Source: VBCK01 sp036270655 (lineage in GTDB: Bacteria > Pseudomonadota > Gammaproteobacteria > Burkholderiales > Burkholderiaceae_F). From it: a stretch of DNA of 64,000 bases. The translations under genes were made by a program, and so were the position numbers. This document shows positions 7,768-16,486 of this stretch, one piece after another; the first letter of the stretch is position 1; each line of letters opens with the position of its first letter. Location: NCBI GenBank assembly GCA_036270655.1, contig DATBCD010000107.1, positions 8,424 through 72,423 of the forward strand, read 5' to 3'. The notes beneath the pieces were generated by a model, which ran no database searches, was not told the origin of the DNA, and saw only the letters and a list, made by a program, of their open reading frames with translations.

Positions 7768-7861
7768 GGCCCTCTCCCCCTCCCCTCTCCCGCTGCGCGG
7801 GCGAGGGGCGATACAGCCGCGATCGATCGCCCCTCGCCCGCGCAAGCGAGAGGGGTGATCG
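7768..7861. repeat. CT-rich dispersed palindrome pair
   Basis: Immediately after the large element. An 18-bp perfect inverted repeat has arms 7795-7812 (GCGCGGGCGAGGGGCGAT) and 7826-7843, embedded in CCCTCTCCC / GAGAGGGG sequence. It belongs to the same family as the repeats at 1876-1939 and 41812-41891. It lies downstream of msrA, so on the minus strand it could also help end the msrA transcript, although it has no T-run. Confidence 0.7.
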
Positions 7862-7895
7862 GGCGCCTCTCGCAATCGGAAGAAGGCAGAGGGAG

Positions 7896-8477
7896 TCAGC
7901 GGGCCGGCGCGGGGGCCCGGCGTTTGCGGGCGAAGGTCTTGCGGAACTTCTCGAGCTTCGGCGCCACCACGAACATGCAGTAGCCCTGATCGGGGTTGTG
8001 CCGGAAATATTCCTGGTGGTAGTCCTCGGCGCGAAAATAGGCGGGCGCCGGCTCGAGCTGGGTGACGATGTCGCGGCCCCACGCCGAGCGCGCCTGCTCG
8101 ATCACCTCCAGGGCGGTGCGCTGCTGCTCGGGGCTGTGGAAGAAGATCACCGAGCGGTACTGAGTCCCGACGTCGTTGCCCTGGCGGTTCAGCGTGGTCG
8201 GATCATGGATCGCGAAGAACACTTCCAGGATCTCGCGATAGCTGATCCGGTCCGGGTCGAATTCGAGCCGGACCACCTCGGCGTGCCCAGTGTCACCCTC
8301 GCACACCGCGCGATAGCTCGGATTGGCGACCGCGCCGCCGGAATAGCCGGATTCCACGTCGACGACGCCTTCGAGTTCCTCGAACACCGCTTCCAGGCAC
8401 CAGAAGCACCCGCCGCCGAGCGTGGCGAATTGATGGCCGGGAGCCGGTTCGGCGCCCAATGGTTTGCGTTTCGACAT
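7896..8477 (-). CDS. msrA: Peptide methionine-S-sulfoxide reductase MsrA
   Basis: 193 aa. It repairs methionine S-sulfoxide in proteins. The catalytic GCFWC motif is present with Cys24, followed by LEAVFEELEGVVDVESGYSG, GDTGHAEVV and the C-terminal YFRAEDYHQEYFRHNP, all standard for MsrA. The basic tail (about 180-193) is longer than the catalytic core needs. No msrB is adjacent. It is expressed alone, converging on the palindromic element, with the TPM gene lying upstream on the same strand. Confidence 0.95.
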   Translation of the reverse strand: MSKRKPLGAEPAPGHQFATLGGGCFWCLEAVFEELEGVVDVESGYSGGAVANPSYRAVCEGDTGHAEVVRLEFDPDRISYREILEVFFAIHDPTTLNRQGNDVGTQYRSVIFFHSPEQQRTALEVIEQARSAWGRDIVTQLEPAPAYFRAEDYHQEYFRHNPDQGYCMFVVAPKLEKFRKTFARKRRAPAPAR

Positions 8478-8561
8478 GTTCGCGCCTTTCAGCCGGAAAT
8501 GCGCAGCCGCCTGCTGCCCGCGTTGGTCGTTCCTGGCGCCGCCAAGCTTACGCCGACGCGC

Positions 8562-9077
8562 TTACAGGACCACGGGCTGGTCGGGCAACTCGTTACCGCG
8601 CGACTGGCCGGGGGCGAGCGGAAAGTGCTCGGCCAGCACCGCGCCGATCGCCTCGATCGCCTCCACCGCTCCGGCCTCGATCCGGCCCTCGCGAAAATGA
8701 TCGCGCGCCCGGTGGCAGATCGCCTGCCAGGTCGCCCGTGGCACCTTGTCCGATATGCCGCGGTCGGCGATGATTTCCACGGCCCGGTCGGCCAGGTTCA
8801 CGTACAGCAGCACGCCGTTGTTGTGCTCGGTGTCCCACACGCGCAGCTTGGAAAACACCATCAGCGCGCGCTCGCGCGGGCGCGCGTTGCGCCGCAAGTA
8901 GGACCACGGCAATGCGGCCTCGATCGCAAAGCGGATTTCGCCCTGGTGGCCGGTCTCGGCCCGGTGGATCGCCTGCGCGATCCGTTCGAGGGCCGCTGGC
9001 GGCAGCGCACGGCGCAACGCGTAGGGGCTGCTCGCCAGGTGCCTGAACAGGCGCCGCAGGGAAATGGTCCGGCTCAT
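8562..9077 (-). CDS. TPM-domain protein (stand-alone)
   Basis: 171 aa without a signal peptide or clear membrane segment. The TPM fold is recognised by GHQGEIRFAIEAALPW, RERALMVFSKLRVWDTEHNN, GVLLYVNLADRAVEIIADRG and the C-terminal HFREGRIEAGAVEAIEAIG. It starts 2 bases after the stop of the larger TPM gene upstream and both follow lemA, forming a lemA-TPM-TPM cluster common in proteobacteria. The role is unknown. TPM domains have been linked to photosystem II repair in plants and to possible phosphatase activity, neither of which can be assigned here. Confidence 0.8.
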   Translation of the reverse strand: MSRTISLRRLFRHLASSPYALRRALPPAALERIAQAIHRAETGHQGEIRFAIEAALPWSYLRRNARPRERALMVFSKLRVWDTEHNNGVLLYVNLADRAVEIIADRGISDKVPRATWQAICHRARDHFREGRIEAGAVEAIEAIGAVLAEHFPLAPGQSRGNELPDQPVVL

Positions 9078-9079
9078 CG

Positions 9080-10003
9080 CTACCAGTCCCCCGAGGCGCC
9101 GCCGCCCGAAAAATCGCCGCCGCCCCCACTGCTGAAGCCGCCACCGCCGCCGGAGCCGCCACCCGACTCACCGCCCCAGCCGCCACCCCAGGGTGGAAGG
9201 CCGGGCCCGCCGATCGTGTGGCCGTAGCGGCCGGCCGCGCCCAGCACGAGCGCAAACACGAACACGACGACGCCGATCAGCACACCCAGGGCCACCGATG
9301 CGAGCACGAACGAAGCCAGCGTGCCGGCCCCCGCTCCGGCCACCAGCGCGCCGCCGGCACCCAGCGCGCGGCGCAGCGCCAGACCCGCCAGCACGCCGGC
9401 CACCAGAAAAGGCAACAACAGGGGCAGATGCGACGGCGCGCGCTGCGGCCGCTCGTTGGGCAAAACGCCCAGCCGCTCCTGTTCGATCCGCGGCAGCAAG
9501 TCGTCCAGGGCCGCGTTCAATCCACCCGCGTAGTCGAGGGCTGCGAAGTGCGGCCCCATCTTCTGCTGGATCACGTGTTTGGCGACGACATCCGGGATCG
9601 CGCCCTCCAGCGAGCGAGCCACCTCGATCCGGGCGTGCCGGTCGTGCGTCGCTACCACCAGCAACAGGCCGTCGCCGATGCCGCGCCGGCCGATCTTCCA
9701 GGTCGAGCCGACGCGATTGGCGAAATCCTCGATCGGCTCCACGCCCGTGGTCGGAACGATCAGGATCGCGACCTGCGCCCCGTGGTCGGCTTCGAAACGC
9801 GCAAGCCTGGCTTCGAGCGCGGCGCGGTCGGCCGGGGCCAGCACGCCCGACAGATCGACCACGCGCGCCAGCGGCGGAATCAGCAGCAGCCCGTCGGGCC
9901 CCACCGCAGCGGCGGGCGGCTCAGCGCGCCCCGGCGCCTGGGCCAGGACGAGCAGCGGCGCCAGCGCGACGAGCGCGCCCACCAGCCAGCGCCGCACCAT
10001 CAA
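9080..10003 (-). CDS. TPM-domain membrane protein with Gly/Ser-rich tail (YgcG-like)
   Basis: 307 aa. A signal peptide (about residues 1-22) is followed by a periplasmic TPM domain (about 45-175; VDLSGVLAPADRAALEARL, GIGDGLLLVVATHDRHARIE). Two or three hydrophobic helices follow (about 190-255) and the C-terminus is low complexity, almost all Gly, Ser and Trp (about 270-307), ending GGASGDW. This layout is typical of YgcG-like proteins next to LemA. It is probably cotranscribed with lemA upstream (53-base gap) and the smaller TPM gene downstream (2-base gap). Confidence 0.85.
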   Translation of the reverse strand: MMVRRWLVGALVALAPLLVLAQAPGRAEPPAAAVGPDGLLLIPPLARVVDLSGVLAPADRAALEARLARFEADHGAQVAILIVPTTGVEPIEDFANRVGSTWKIGRRGIGDGLLLVVATHDRHARIEVARSLEGAIPDVVAKHVIQQKMGPHFAALDYAGGLNAALDDLLPRIEQERLGVLPNERPQRAPSHLPLLLPFLVAGVLAGLALRRALGAGGALVAGAGAGTLASFVLASVALGVLIGVVVFVFALVLGAAGRYGHTIGGPGLPPWGGGWGGESGGGSGGGGGFSSGGGGDFSGGGASGDW

Positions 10004-10056
10004 TCCCTCACCGGAATCTGCGCCATCGCCCGACCACAGGGCCGCGATGACCTCAC

Positions 10057-10650
10057 CTACTTCGAACCAAAATCGACTTTCGGTGCCTGTTTGATGGCCG
10101 CCTCGTTTTCGACGGCAAACTGCGGCTTTTCCTTGTAGCCCATCACCATCGCGGTCAGGCTGGTCGGCAGCTGGCGGATCGTGACGTTGTAATCCTGCAC
10201 CGCCTTGATGTACCGGTTGCGCGCGATCGCGATCCGGTTTTCGGTGCCCTCGAGCTGCGCTCTCAGATCCTGGAAGCTCTGATTGGATTTCAGGTTCGGA
10301 TAGTTCTCGCTCGCCACCAGCAGTCGCGTCAGGGCCGACGACAGCTCGCCCTGGGCCTGCTGGAATTTTTGCAGCGCCGCCGGGTCATTGACCAGCTCGG
10401 GCGTCACCTGGATCGAGGTCGCCTTGGCACGCGCTTCGACCACCCGGGTCAGAGTTTCCTGCTCGAAGTTGGCTTCGCCCTTGACCGTGTTCACCAGGTT
10501 CGGAACCAGGTCGGCCCGCCGCTGGTACTGCGACAGCACCTCGGACCAGGCCGCTTTGACCGCCTCGTCCCGGGTCTGAATGTCGTTGTAACCGCAACCG
10601 GCCAGCACAAACGCCGTCGCGGCTGCCAAGCCCAGGCGCAACCAACGCAT
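10057..10650 (-). CDS. LemA family lipoprotein
   Basis: 197 aa from ATG 10650; the start 13 codons upstream would place non-signal sequence in front of the lipoprotein signal. The N-terminus RLGLAAATAFVLAGCGYN is a lipobox-type signal with the modified Cys at about residue 19. The mature part has the LemA marks NDIQTRDEAVKAAWSEV, QYQRRADLVPNLVNTVKG and YNVTIRQLPTSL, a helical bundle exposed outside the membrane. It leads the lemA-TPM-TPM cluster. The function is unknown. Confidence 0.92.
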   Translation of the reverse strand: MRWLRLGLAAATAFVLAGCGYNDIQTRDEAVKAAWSEVLSQYQRRADLVPNLVNTVKGEANFEQETLTRVVEARAKATSIQVTPELVNDPAALQKFQQAQGELSSALTRLLVASENYPNLKSNQSFQDLRAQLEGTENRIAIARNRYIKAVQDYNVTIRQLPTSLTAMVMGYKEKPQFAVENEAAIKQAPKVDFGSK

Positions 10651-10836
10651 CGGAACCCCCTCGGTATGGATTGTTCGGGAAAAACCCAAGGCGGTTTATA
10701 TGGGACCACCCGGCCTTTCCGCAAGCCCGTTAGGGGCGAAATCGCCCGTAAAACCCGCCTTCCTCGGAGCCCGGACGGGACGGGCGGCTGCCTATCATCA
10801 ATCCGACTCCCCTCCCGGCTCCCGCAAGGGAACGCG

Positions 10837-11247
10837 ATGACGTTCATCAAACCCTATCTGATCCGGCTGTCGCACTGCGATCCGACCGGCTTCGTCTTTT
10901 ATCCGAACTACTTCCACATCTTCAACGCGCTGGTGGAGGACTGGTTCTACGAGGCGCTCGAGATTCCGTTCGATGTTTTTCTGATGGAACGGCGGCTGTC
11001 GCTGCCTACCGTGCGGCTGGAGACGACCTTCACCAAACCGACGCGCATGGGCGAGACGGTCGATTTCTGGCTGACGGCAGCCCACATCGGGCGCACCTCG
11101 CTGAAGCTGGCGATGGGCGTGGACAAGGACGGCGAACAGCGCGTGCGCATGCACCGGGTCGCCGTGTGCATCAGTCAGGAAACCGACCGGCCCGTCGACA
11201 TTCCGGAAGACGTGCGCCAGAAGATCGCCGAATTCATGCGCGGCTGA
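10837..11247 (+). CDS. 4HBT-family acyl-CoA thioesterase
   Basis: 136 aa hot-dog-fold protein. The motif LSHCDPTGFVFYPNYF near residues 8-23 has the Asp (residue about 13) that acts in 4-hydroxybenzoyl-CoA-type thioesterases, followed by FNALVEDWFYEALEIPF. The start is ATG 10837. The closest match by motif is the subfamily acting on aromatic or medium-chain acyl-CoAs, but no catabolic genes adjoin it, so the substrate is open. It is divergent from lemA and converges on the FHA gene. Confidence 0.85.
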   Translation: MTFIKPYLIRLSHCDPTGFVFYPNYFHIFNALVEDWFYEALEIPFDVFLMERRLSLPTVRLETTFTKPTRMGETVDFWLTAAHIGRTSLKLAMGVDKDGEQRVRMHRVAVCISQETDRPVDIPEDVRQKIAEFMRG

Positions 11248-11279
11248 GGCCGCGGCTGCCGTAAACCGCACGGACGCCT

Positions 11280-12368
11280 CTAGGGCCGGCTTCTGCGCAG
11301 GCGCGCGAGCTCGGCGTCGTAGGCGCGCGTGAAGGCCTGGTTGAACAGCTCCCGGATGTTGGAGGCGGCTTCCGCTGGGCGCCCGTTCCCGGCGACCGAT
11401 CCGCCTTCCGGCCCGCCCTCGGAGCGCGGTGCCGCGGCCGAACCGTGAATGCGCCGGTACAGATCCCACAGCCGGGCCTTGCGTCGCATCGGTAACAGCT
11501 CGTCCAGGAAGGGCGACGCGCCCAGGCGTGCCTCCACAGCCGAGGGCGCCAGCCTGGCTTCGGTCTGTTCGACCGCCGCGTCCACTGCCGTCCGCAACGC
11601 AGCGATGCGCGCCACCAGCTCGTCGACCATCTCCTGAACACGAGTCTGCGGCGGGTCCGACCCGGTTCCACCCGGCTTGAGCAAGGCGGTCACCAGGCGC
11701 GTTTCCTCGGCAGCGGCACGGATCGGGTCGACGTGGCGCGCTGCCGGGTTGGCTTTGCCCGCGGCGGGCTCGTCGCGCAGGCGCATCCTCTGCAAGGTCA
11801 GACGGTGGATCGCTCCGACCAGCGTGCGCACGATCAGGCCCAGCGATTGCATGAACTCGGGCTGCAGTCCGGCCGGCATTTCGATCTGAGTGCCGCATCC
11901 TTCCTGAAACGCGCCCAGCAATTCGGCATTCGAACGCGAGGACGGCCAGCGCACGCCCTCGCGCGCGACGATCTGGGTCGAATCGTCGCCCTCGCCCGCC
12001 CCGATCCGCAGGTCGCGGCGATCCAGGATCTGCGTGGCGGGAAAGCTCGGATCGTCGAAATCGACCGCGAGCGTGAAGAGCCCGATCTGCACCTTGTCGC
12101 CCGGCCGCAGCGCCTGCTTGCTGCCCGCTTTCACCGCCTTGCCGTTGATGGTCGCCGCGTTGCGGCTGCCCATCTCTTCCAGATAGTAGGTGTCGTCGCT
12201 GCAGCTGACGTGGGCGTGAAAGCGCGATACGGTCCGGCTCGAATCGGGCAGCGACAGCCGGGCCGTTTCGGCGCGCCCGATCAGCCCTCCGGAAGCGTCG
12301 AATCGAGCTTGCAGACCGCGCCAGTCCGCGTCGTCCGGACCCTCGATGACCTTCAAGATCAGATCCAT
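11280..12368 (-). CDS. FHA-domain protein, TagH-like (type VI secretion-associated family)
   Basis: 362 aa. The N-terminal FHA phosphothreonine-binding domain (about residues 15-105) has IGRAETARLSLPDSSRTVSR and RNAATINGKAVKAGSK. After a linker, the C-terminal region (about 150-360) resembles the TagH/ImpI C-terminal domain: FMQSLGLIVRTLVGAIHR, FLDELLPMRRKARLWDLYR and FNQAFTRAYDAELARL. In type VI secretion systems this protein links phospho-signalling to assembly. Here no other secretion gene lies nearby, so it is an orphan or has another role. Confidence 0.75.
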   Translation of the reverse strand: MDLILKVIEGPDDADWRGLQARFDASGGLIGRAETARLSLPDSSRTVSRFHAHVSCSDDTYYLEEMGSRNAATINGKAVKAGSKQALRPGDKVQIGLFTLAVDFDDPSFPATQILDRRDLRIGAGEGDDSTQIVAREGVRWPSSRSNAELLGAFQEGCGTQIEMPAGLQPEFMQSLGLIVRTLVGAIHRLTLQRMRLRDEPAAGKANPAARHVDPIRAAAEETRLVTALLKPGGTGSDPPQTRVQEMVDELVARIAALRTAVDAAVEQTEARLAPSAVEARLGASPFLDELLPMRRKARLWDLYRRIHGSAAAPRSEGGPEGGSVAGNGRPAEAASNIRELFNQAFTRAYDAELARLRRSRP

Positions 12369-12430
12369 CGGCTAGCTTCTCGTCGGTGCTTCGAACTCCA
12401 TTTAGCGACTACGGATAATAGAATAGCGCG

Positions 12431-12706
12431 ATGATCAATTCGGAGCTGGTCGGGACCGTGGCAGGCACGCTGACCACGATTTCGTTCATCCCGCAGGCCT
12501 GGTTGAGTTGGAAGACGCGCCATACGGCCGGCCTGTCGCTCGGGATGTACGCCATATTCACGCTCGGAGTGGCGCTGTGGCTTGGCTACGGGCTGCTGAT
12601 CCATGCCTGGCCGGTGATCGTTTCGAACGCGGTCACTCTGGCCCTCGCCTTGTTCATCCTGGCGTTGCGGCTGCGCCACGGCTGTGGGCCTGAAGCGGGC
12701 GGTTGA
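12431..12706 (+). CDS. SemiSWEET sugar transporter
   Basis: 91 aa with three hydrophobic helices (about 5-24, 38-57, 62-82). The first contains the PQ-loop signature GTLTTISFIPQAW, and GLSLGMYAIFTLGVALWLGYG matches the second conserved helix. SemiSWEETs dimerise to form a sugar uniporter; the substrate cannot be read from the sequence. It starts 62 bases from the divergent FHA gene and ends 21 bases before the convergent tsaC stop. Confidence 0.88.
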   Translation: MINSELVGTVAGTLTTISFIPQAWLSWKTRHTAGLSLGMYAIFTLGVALWLGYGLLIHAWPVIVSNAVTLALALFILALRLRHGCGPEAGG

Positions 12707-12727
12707 AGAGCACCCACGCGGACCTGC

Positions 12728-13753
12728 TCAGTCGGCGTCGTCGAACTGCCCGCTGAACGCGGCGGCCGCGCGCTCGAGCCGATCGTGCAGCGCTGTCCAT
12801 TGCGGTTCGCGCGGCGGCCTCTGCACCAGCAGGCGCTCGGCACCGCTGGCGTCCATCCGATGCATGAATTCGTACAGGTCGTGCGCGTACGCCTCGGGGT
12901 TCGCAGGGGCGATCCACCAGCGCGCCACAGCCGGCAGCGGTGGGGTCGGCGCAAGCACGGCCACGCGGTTCGCGCCCAGCTCGTGTATGCGCGCCGCCAG
13001 CCGGGCCGCTTCGACCAGCTCGAGCGGCTTGCCGGGCGCGTAGTGGCGCGCCAGGCGCCCCGGCGCGCGCGGCGCGTCCGGGTCGTCGGCGGCCAGGTCC
13101 ACGGCGCATCCGAGGGCCTGCTCGATTCTCTCCTGCGTGATCGACCCGGGGCGCAGCAGCCTGGGGCGATCCGCCGTCAGATCGACGATCGATGATTCAA
13201 TCCCGACCGGGCAGGATCCGCCGTCCAGTATCAGATCGACCAGCCCATGCGGCTTCTCACCCAGGTCGGCGCGAACGTGCTCGGCCCGGGTGGCACTGAT
13301 GCGTCCGAACCGGTTTGCGCTCGGTGCCGCGATCGCGCGGGACGGATCGTCGCACTGGCGGCAAAGCGCCCTGAGCAGGGCCTGCGCCCACGGATGCGAC
13401 GGACAGCGCAGGCCGACCGACCGCTGCGCGCCGGTCAGCGCATCGTGCGCGCGCGAGCCGCGCGCAACCACCAGCGTCAGCGGGCCCGGCCAGAAGCGGT
13501 CGGCCAGCGTGCGCGCCGCCGGCGGCAGGTCGCCCGCCCAGGCCAGGGCGGCCGGCAGATCCGCCACGTGAACGATCACCGGGTGATTGGCCGGACGGCC
13601 CTTGGCCGCGAAGATCGCCCGCACCGCCTGCAGGTTGTCGGCGTCGGCCCCCAGTCCGTATACGGTCTCAGTCGGGAACGCCACCAGTTTTCCTTCGACC
13701 AGCAGTCGCGCCGCGCGACCGATCGCGCCCACGTCGACCGGCGGCCCGATCAC
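12728..13753 (-). CDS. tsaC: L-threonylcarbamoyladenylate synthase (Sua5/YwlC type)
   Basis: 341 aa from GTG 13753, which overlaps the purK stop as GTGA. The YrdC domain (about residues 10-205) has KLVAFPTETVYGLGADADN, the nucleotide-binding AIAAPSANRFGRISAT and PVGIESSIVDLT. A C-terminal Sua5 domain (about 225-335) follows, so this is the long Sua5 form rather than short TsaC. It makes threonylcarbamoyl-AMP from threonine, bicarbonate and ATP for tRNA t6A37, the substrate of TcdA encoded at 1773-2627. It is the last gene of the minus-strand purine cluster. Confidence 0.93.
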   Translation of the reverse strand: MIGPPVDVGAIGRAARLLVEGKLVAFPTETVYGLGADADNLQAVRAIFAAKGRPANHPVIVHVADLPAALAWAGDLPPAARTLADRFWPGPLTLVVARGSRAHDALTGAQRSVGLRCPSHPWAQALLRALCRQCDDPSRAIAAPSANRFGRISATRAEHVRADLGEKPHGLVDLILDGGSCPVGIESSIVDLTADRPRLLRPGSITQERIEQALGCAVDLAADDPDAPRAPGRLARHYAPGKPLELVEAARLAARIHELGANRVAVLAPTPPLPAVARWWIAPANPEAYAHDLYEFMHRMDASGAERLLVQRPPREPQWTALHDRLERAAAAFSGQFDDAD

Positions 13754-14898
13754 CGGACCGGCTCCAGGCCGAGCGCCGAGGACACTTCGCCCGCACGAGC
13801 CAGCGCTTCGGCCGCCGACGTGCCCAGAATCGTGACGTGCCCCATTTTTCGGCCGGGCCGGGCTTCGAGCTTGCCATACAGGTGCGGGCAGGCCCCGGCG
13901 ATGGCGGCCACGGCGTCCAGCGCAGGCGGCCGCATCCGCCCCTGGTCGAACCACAGGTCGCCCAGAAGGTTCAGCATCACGGCCGGCGCCAACTGGCGCG
14001 TGTCGCCCAGCGGCAGCTCGGCCAGGATGCGAGCCTGCTGATCGAACTGGCTGGTGACGCAGGCGTCGATCGTGTAATGAGCGCTGTTGTGCGGGCGCGG
14101 CGCCATCTCGTTGACCAGCAGCTTTCCACCCGGCAGCACGAAGAATTCGACACACAGGACGCCCACGTAGCCGAGGCGCCCGGCCATCGTGGTCGCCGCG
14201 GCGCGCGCCTGCAGCGCGAGCGATGCGTCGACGCGTGCCGGCACGATCGTCGCCGCCAGGATGCCGCCCCGATGCTGGTTCTCGGCCACCGGAAACGTGA
14301 CCGAAGCGCCGTCGCGCCCGCGGCACACGACGACCGACACTTCGCAGGCGATCGGCAGCCATTTTTCCAGCACGCAGGGCACCTGGCCCAGGCTGTCCCA
14401 CGCCTGGCGCACCTCGCCGGCCCGTTCGATGCGGACCTGACCCTTTCCGTCGTAGCCCAGGCGCGCCGACTTCATGACGCCGGGCAACAGCGATGATTCG
14501 ATGCTGGCCAGGTCGGCGGCCTCCACGACAGCCTGGTAGGGAGCCACGGACAGACCGCATTCCTGCGCAAAGCGCTTTTCCCGCCGGCGGTCCTGCGCGA
14601 TCGCCGCCGCGTCCGCGCTCGGGCTGACCGCGCAGTCGCGTGCAAGCTGTTCCAGGCTGCTGGCCGGAACGTTCTCGAACTCGGTGGTCACCGCCCGGCA
14701 CAGCGCGGCCAGTTGCGACAGCGCATCCGGGTCGGTGTAATCGGCGCGGATGTGCCGGTCAGCCACCGCTCCGGCGGGGCTGTCGGCGGCCGGATCGAGC
14801 ACGCACACCCGATAGCCGAGCGACTGTGCCGCCATGCAGAACATCCGGCCGAGCTGCCCGCCGCCCAGCACGCCAAGCCAATCACCAGGATCGACCAT
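13750..14898 (-). CDS. purK: 5-(carboxyamino)imidazole ribonucleotide synthase
   Basis: 382 aa ATP-grasp enzyme converting AIR, ATP and bicarbonate to N5-CAIR. N-terminal LGVLGGGQLGRMFCMAAQSL (about residues 8-27), ATP-grasp elements MKSARLGYDGKGQ and VCVEFFVLPGGKLLVNEMAP-type sequence, and the C-terminal HLYGKLEARPGRKMGHVTIL are present. It acts directly before PurE, encoded 142 bases upstream on the same strand. Its TGA overlaps the GTG of tsaC by 4 bases, so the two are translationally coupled. Confidence 0.95.
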   Translation of the reverse strand: MVDPGDWLGVLGGGQLGRMFCMAAQSLGYRVCVLDPAADSPAGAVADRHIRADYTDPDALSQLAALCRAVTTEFENVPASSLEQLARDCAVSPSADAAAIAQDRRREKRFAQECGLSVAPYQAVVEAADLASIESSLLPGVMKSARLGYDGKGQVRIERAGEVRQAWDSLGQVPCVLEKWLPIACEVSVVVCRGRDGASVTFPVAENQHRGGILAATIVPARVDASLALQARAAATTMAGRLGYVGVLCVEFFVLPGGKLLVNEMAPRPHNSAHYTIDACVTSQFDQQARILAELPLGDTRQLAPAVMLNLLGDLWFDQGRMRPPALDAVAAIAGACPHLYGKLEARPGRKMGHVTILGTSAAEALARAGEVSSALGLEPVR

Positions 14899-14976
14899 TA
14901 CCGGGCTCTTTTAGAACGCCGAAGCCGAAGCTCCGATGCCACCGAAGCCTGCCGGAGAAAAGCAGGAGGAAGAGAA

Positions 14977-15001
14977 CGAGGGGGCTGGGCTGGCCCCCTC
15001 G
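14977..15001 (-). terminator. Hairpin between purE and purK
   Basis: CGAGGGGG (14977-14984) pairs with CCCCCTCG (14994-15001) around a 9-base loop. On the minus strand the hairpin is followed by TTCTCTTCC, a weak pyrimidine run. It could attenuate or partly end purE transcription before purK. The long 142-base gap here is unusual inside this otherwise tight cluster. Confidence 0.4.
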
Positions 15002-15040
15002 TGCTCCCCCAGCCAATGTCAAGACGGCGCAAATCACCGA

Positions 15041-15541
15041 TCAAAGGGGGAGCGTCATGTTGCGCGCCTTCTCGGTCTGCGTGGCCCGATACTGTGCAAG
15101 CTTGCGAGCCAGCGCCGGGTCCGAGGAAGCCAGTACGGACACGGCGAACAGCGCGGCGTTGGCCGCTCCGGCCTCGCCGATGGCGAAAGTCGCCACCGGG
15201 ACGCCCTTGGGCATCTGAACGATTGACAGCAGGCTGTCCTCGCCGCGCAGATACTTCGACGGCACCGGCACTCCCAGCACCGGGATCACCGACTTGGAAG
15301 CGAGCATGCCCGGCAGATGGGCTGCGCCGCCGGCTCCGGCGATGATCATCCGGATGCCCCGCTCGCGAGCCGATTCGGCGTACTCGAACATCTCGTCGGG
15401 CGTCCGGTGCGCCGAGACCACCCGGGCCTCGAACGCGATTCCGAACTCCTTGAGCACGTCGCAGGCGTGCTGCATCGTCTCCCAATCGGAGTCCGATCCC
15501 ATCAGTACACCGACCACCGGTTGTGCGCGTGTGGAACTCAT
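15041..15541 (-). CDS. purE: N5-carboxyaminoimidazole ribonucleotide mutase
   Basis: 166 aa from ATG 15541; an in-frame upstream start would add 13 non-homologous residues. PurE class I marks are VGVLMGSDSDWETMQHACDV, RVVSAHRTPDEMFEYAE, AGAGGAAHLPGMLASKSVIP and VPVPSKYLRGEDSLLSIVQM. It moves the carboxyl group of N5-CAIR to give CAIR, the substrate of PurC. It lies 42 bases downstream of purC and upstream of purK, so three consecutive steps of purine synthesis are encoded together. Confidence 0.96.
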   Translation of the reverse strand: MSSTRAQPVVGVLMGSDSDWETMQHACDVLKEFGIAFEARVVSAHRTPDEMFEYAESARERGIRMIIAGAGGAAHLPGMLASKSVIPVLGVPVPSKYLRGEDSLLSIVQMPKGVPVATFAIGEAGAANAALFAVSVLASSDPALARKLAQYRATQTEKARNMTLPL

Positions 15542-15583
15542 GGCTGGTCGAGCACCGGCGCTCAACGCCGGATCCGGCAAGGC

Positions 15584-16486
15584 TCAGGCATCAATGCTAT
15601 CAGTCAGGCGCTGCAGCGCTTCGCGGTACTTGCGCGCCGTTCGTTCGACGATTTCGCGCGGCAGCGCAGGCGCAGGCGGCGATTTGTTCCAGGGTTGCGC
15701 CTGCAACCAGTCGCGCACGAACTGCTTGTCGAAGCTCGGCGGCGACTGGCCGGGCCGATACTGGTCGAGCGGCCAGAAGCGGGACGAATCGGGCGTCAGC
15801 ACCTCGTCCATCAGCCGCAGCGCACCGGTCGAATCCAGCCCGAACTCGAACTTCGTGTCGGCGATCAGAATGCCGCGCCCGTGCGCATAGGAAAACGCCT
15901 CCTGATACAGCGCCAGGGCGGTCGCGCGGACCTTGTCGGCAAGCTCCTGTCCCAGCATGCGGCAGGCCTGCTCGAACGCGATGTTCTCGTCGTGCGCGCC
16001 CAGGTCGGCCTTGATCGCCGGCGTGAAAATCGGCTCGGGCAGGCGCGAGGCCAATTGCATTGCCGGCGGCAGCTCGATGCCGCACACGCGCCCGCTCGAC
16101 TGGTAGTCGCTCCAGCCGGATCCGATCAGGTACCCGCGCACGACGGCCTCGATCGGCAGGGGCTTCAGGCGCATGGCGACGACGGCCCGCCCGCGCACCT
16201 GATCGACCTCGTCGGCCGCCACCACCGTCTGCGGATCGATCCCGGTCAGGTGGTTGGGCACCACGTGCGCCAGCCGCGCGAACCAGAAATTCGACAACGC
16301 GTTGAGCACGCGCCCCTTGCCCGGAATCGGCTCGTTCATCACGACGTCGAACGCCGAAAGCCGGTCGGTCGTGACGATCAGCAGGCGGTCGGACCCGACC
16401 GCGTAGGTATCCCGGACCTTGCCCCGATACACCAGCGGCAGCGAGTGCAGCCGCGACTGCAGCATCGGCAGGCCATCGTCAGGCAC
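15584..16486 (-). CDS. purC: SAICAR synthetase
   Basis: 300 aa from GTG 16486; an in-frame ATG seven codons later would also give a normal N-terminus. It joins CAIR and aspartate with ATP. Marks are YRGKVRDTYAVGSDRLLIV, TTDRLSAFDVVMNEPIPGKG, VEAIVRGYLIGSGWSDYQ-like sequence and GILIADTKFEFGLD. It overlaps the end of dgkA by 8 bases, so its translation is probably coupled to that gene. The neighbouring purE and purK catalyse the two preceding steps. Confidence 0.95.
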   Translation of the reverse strand: MPDDGLPMLQSRLHSLPLVYRGKVRDTYAVGSDRLLIVTTDRLSAFDVVMNEPIPGKGRVLNALSNFWFARLAHVVPNHLTGIDPQTVVAADEVDQVRGRAVVAMRLKPLPIEAVVRGYLIGSGWSDYQSSGRVCGIELPPAMQLASRLPEPIFTPAIKADLGAHDENIAFEQACRMLGQELADKVRATALALYQEAFSYAHGRGILIADTKFEFGLDSTGALRLMDEVLTPDSSRFWPLDQYRPGQSPPSFDKQFVRDWLQAQPWNKSPPAPALPREIVERTARKYREALQRLTDSIDA

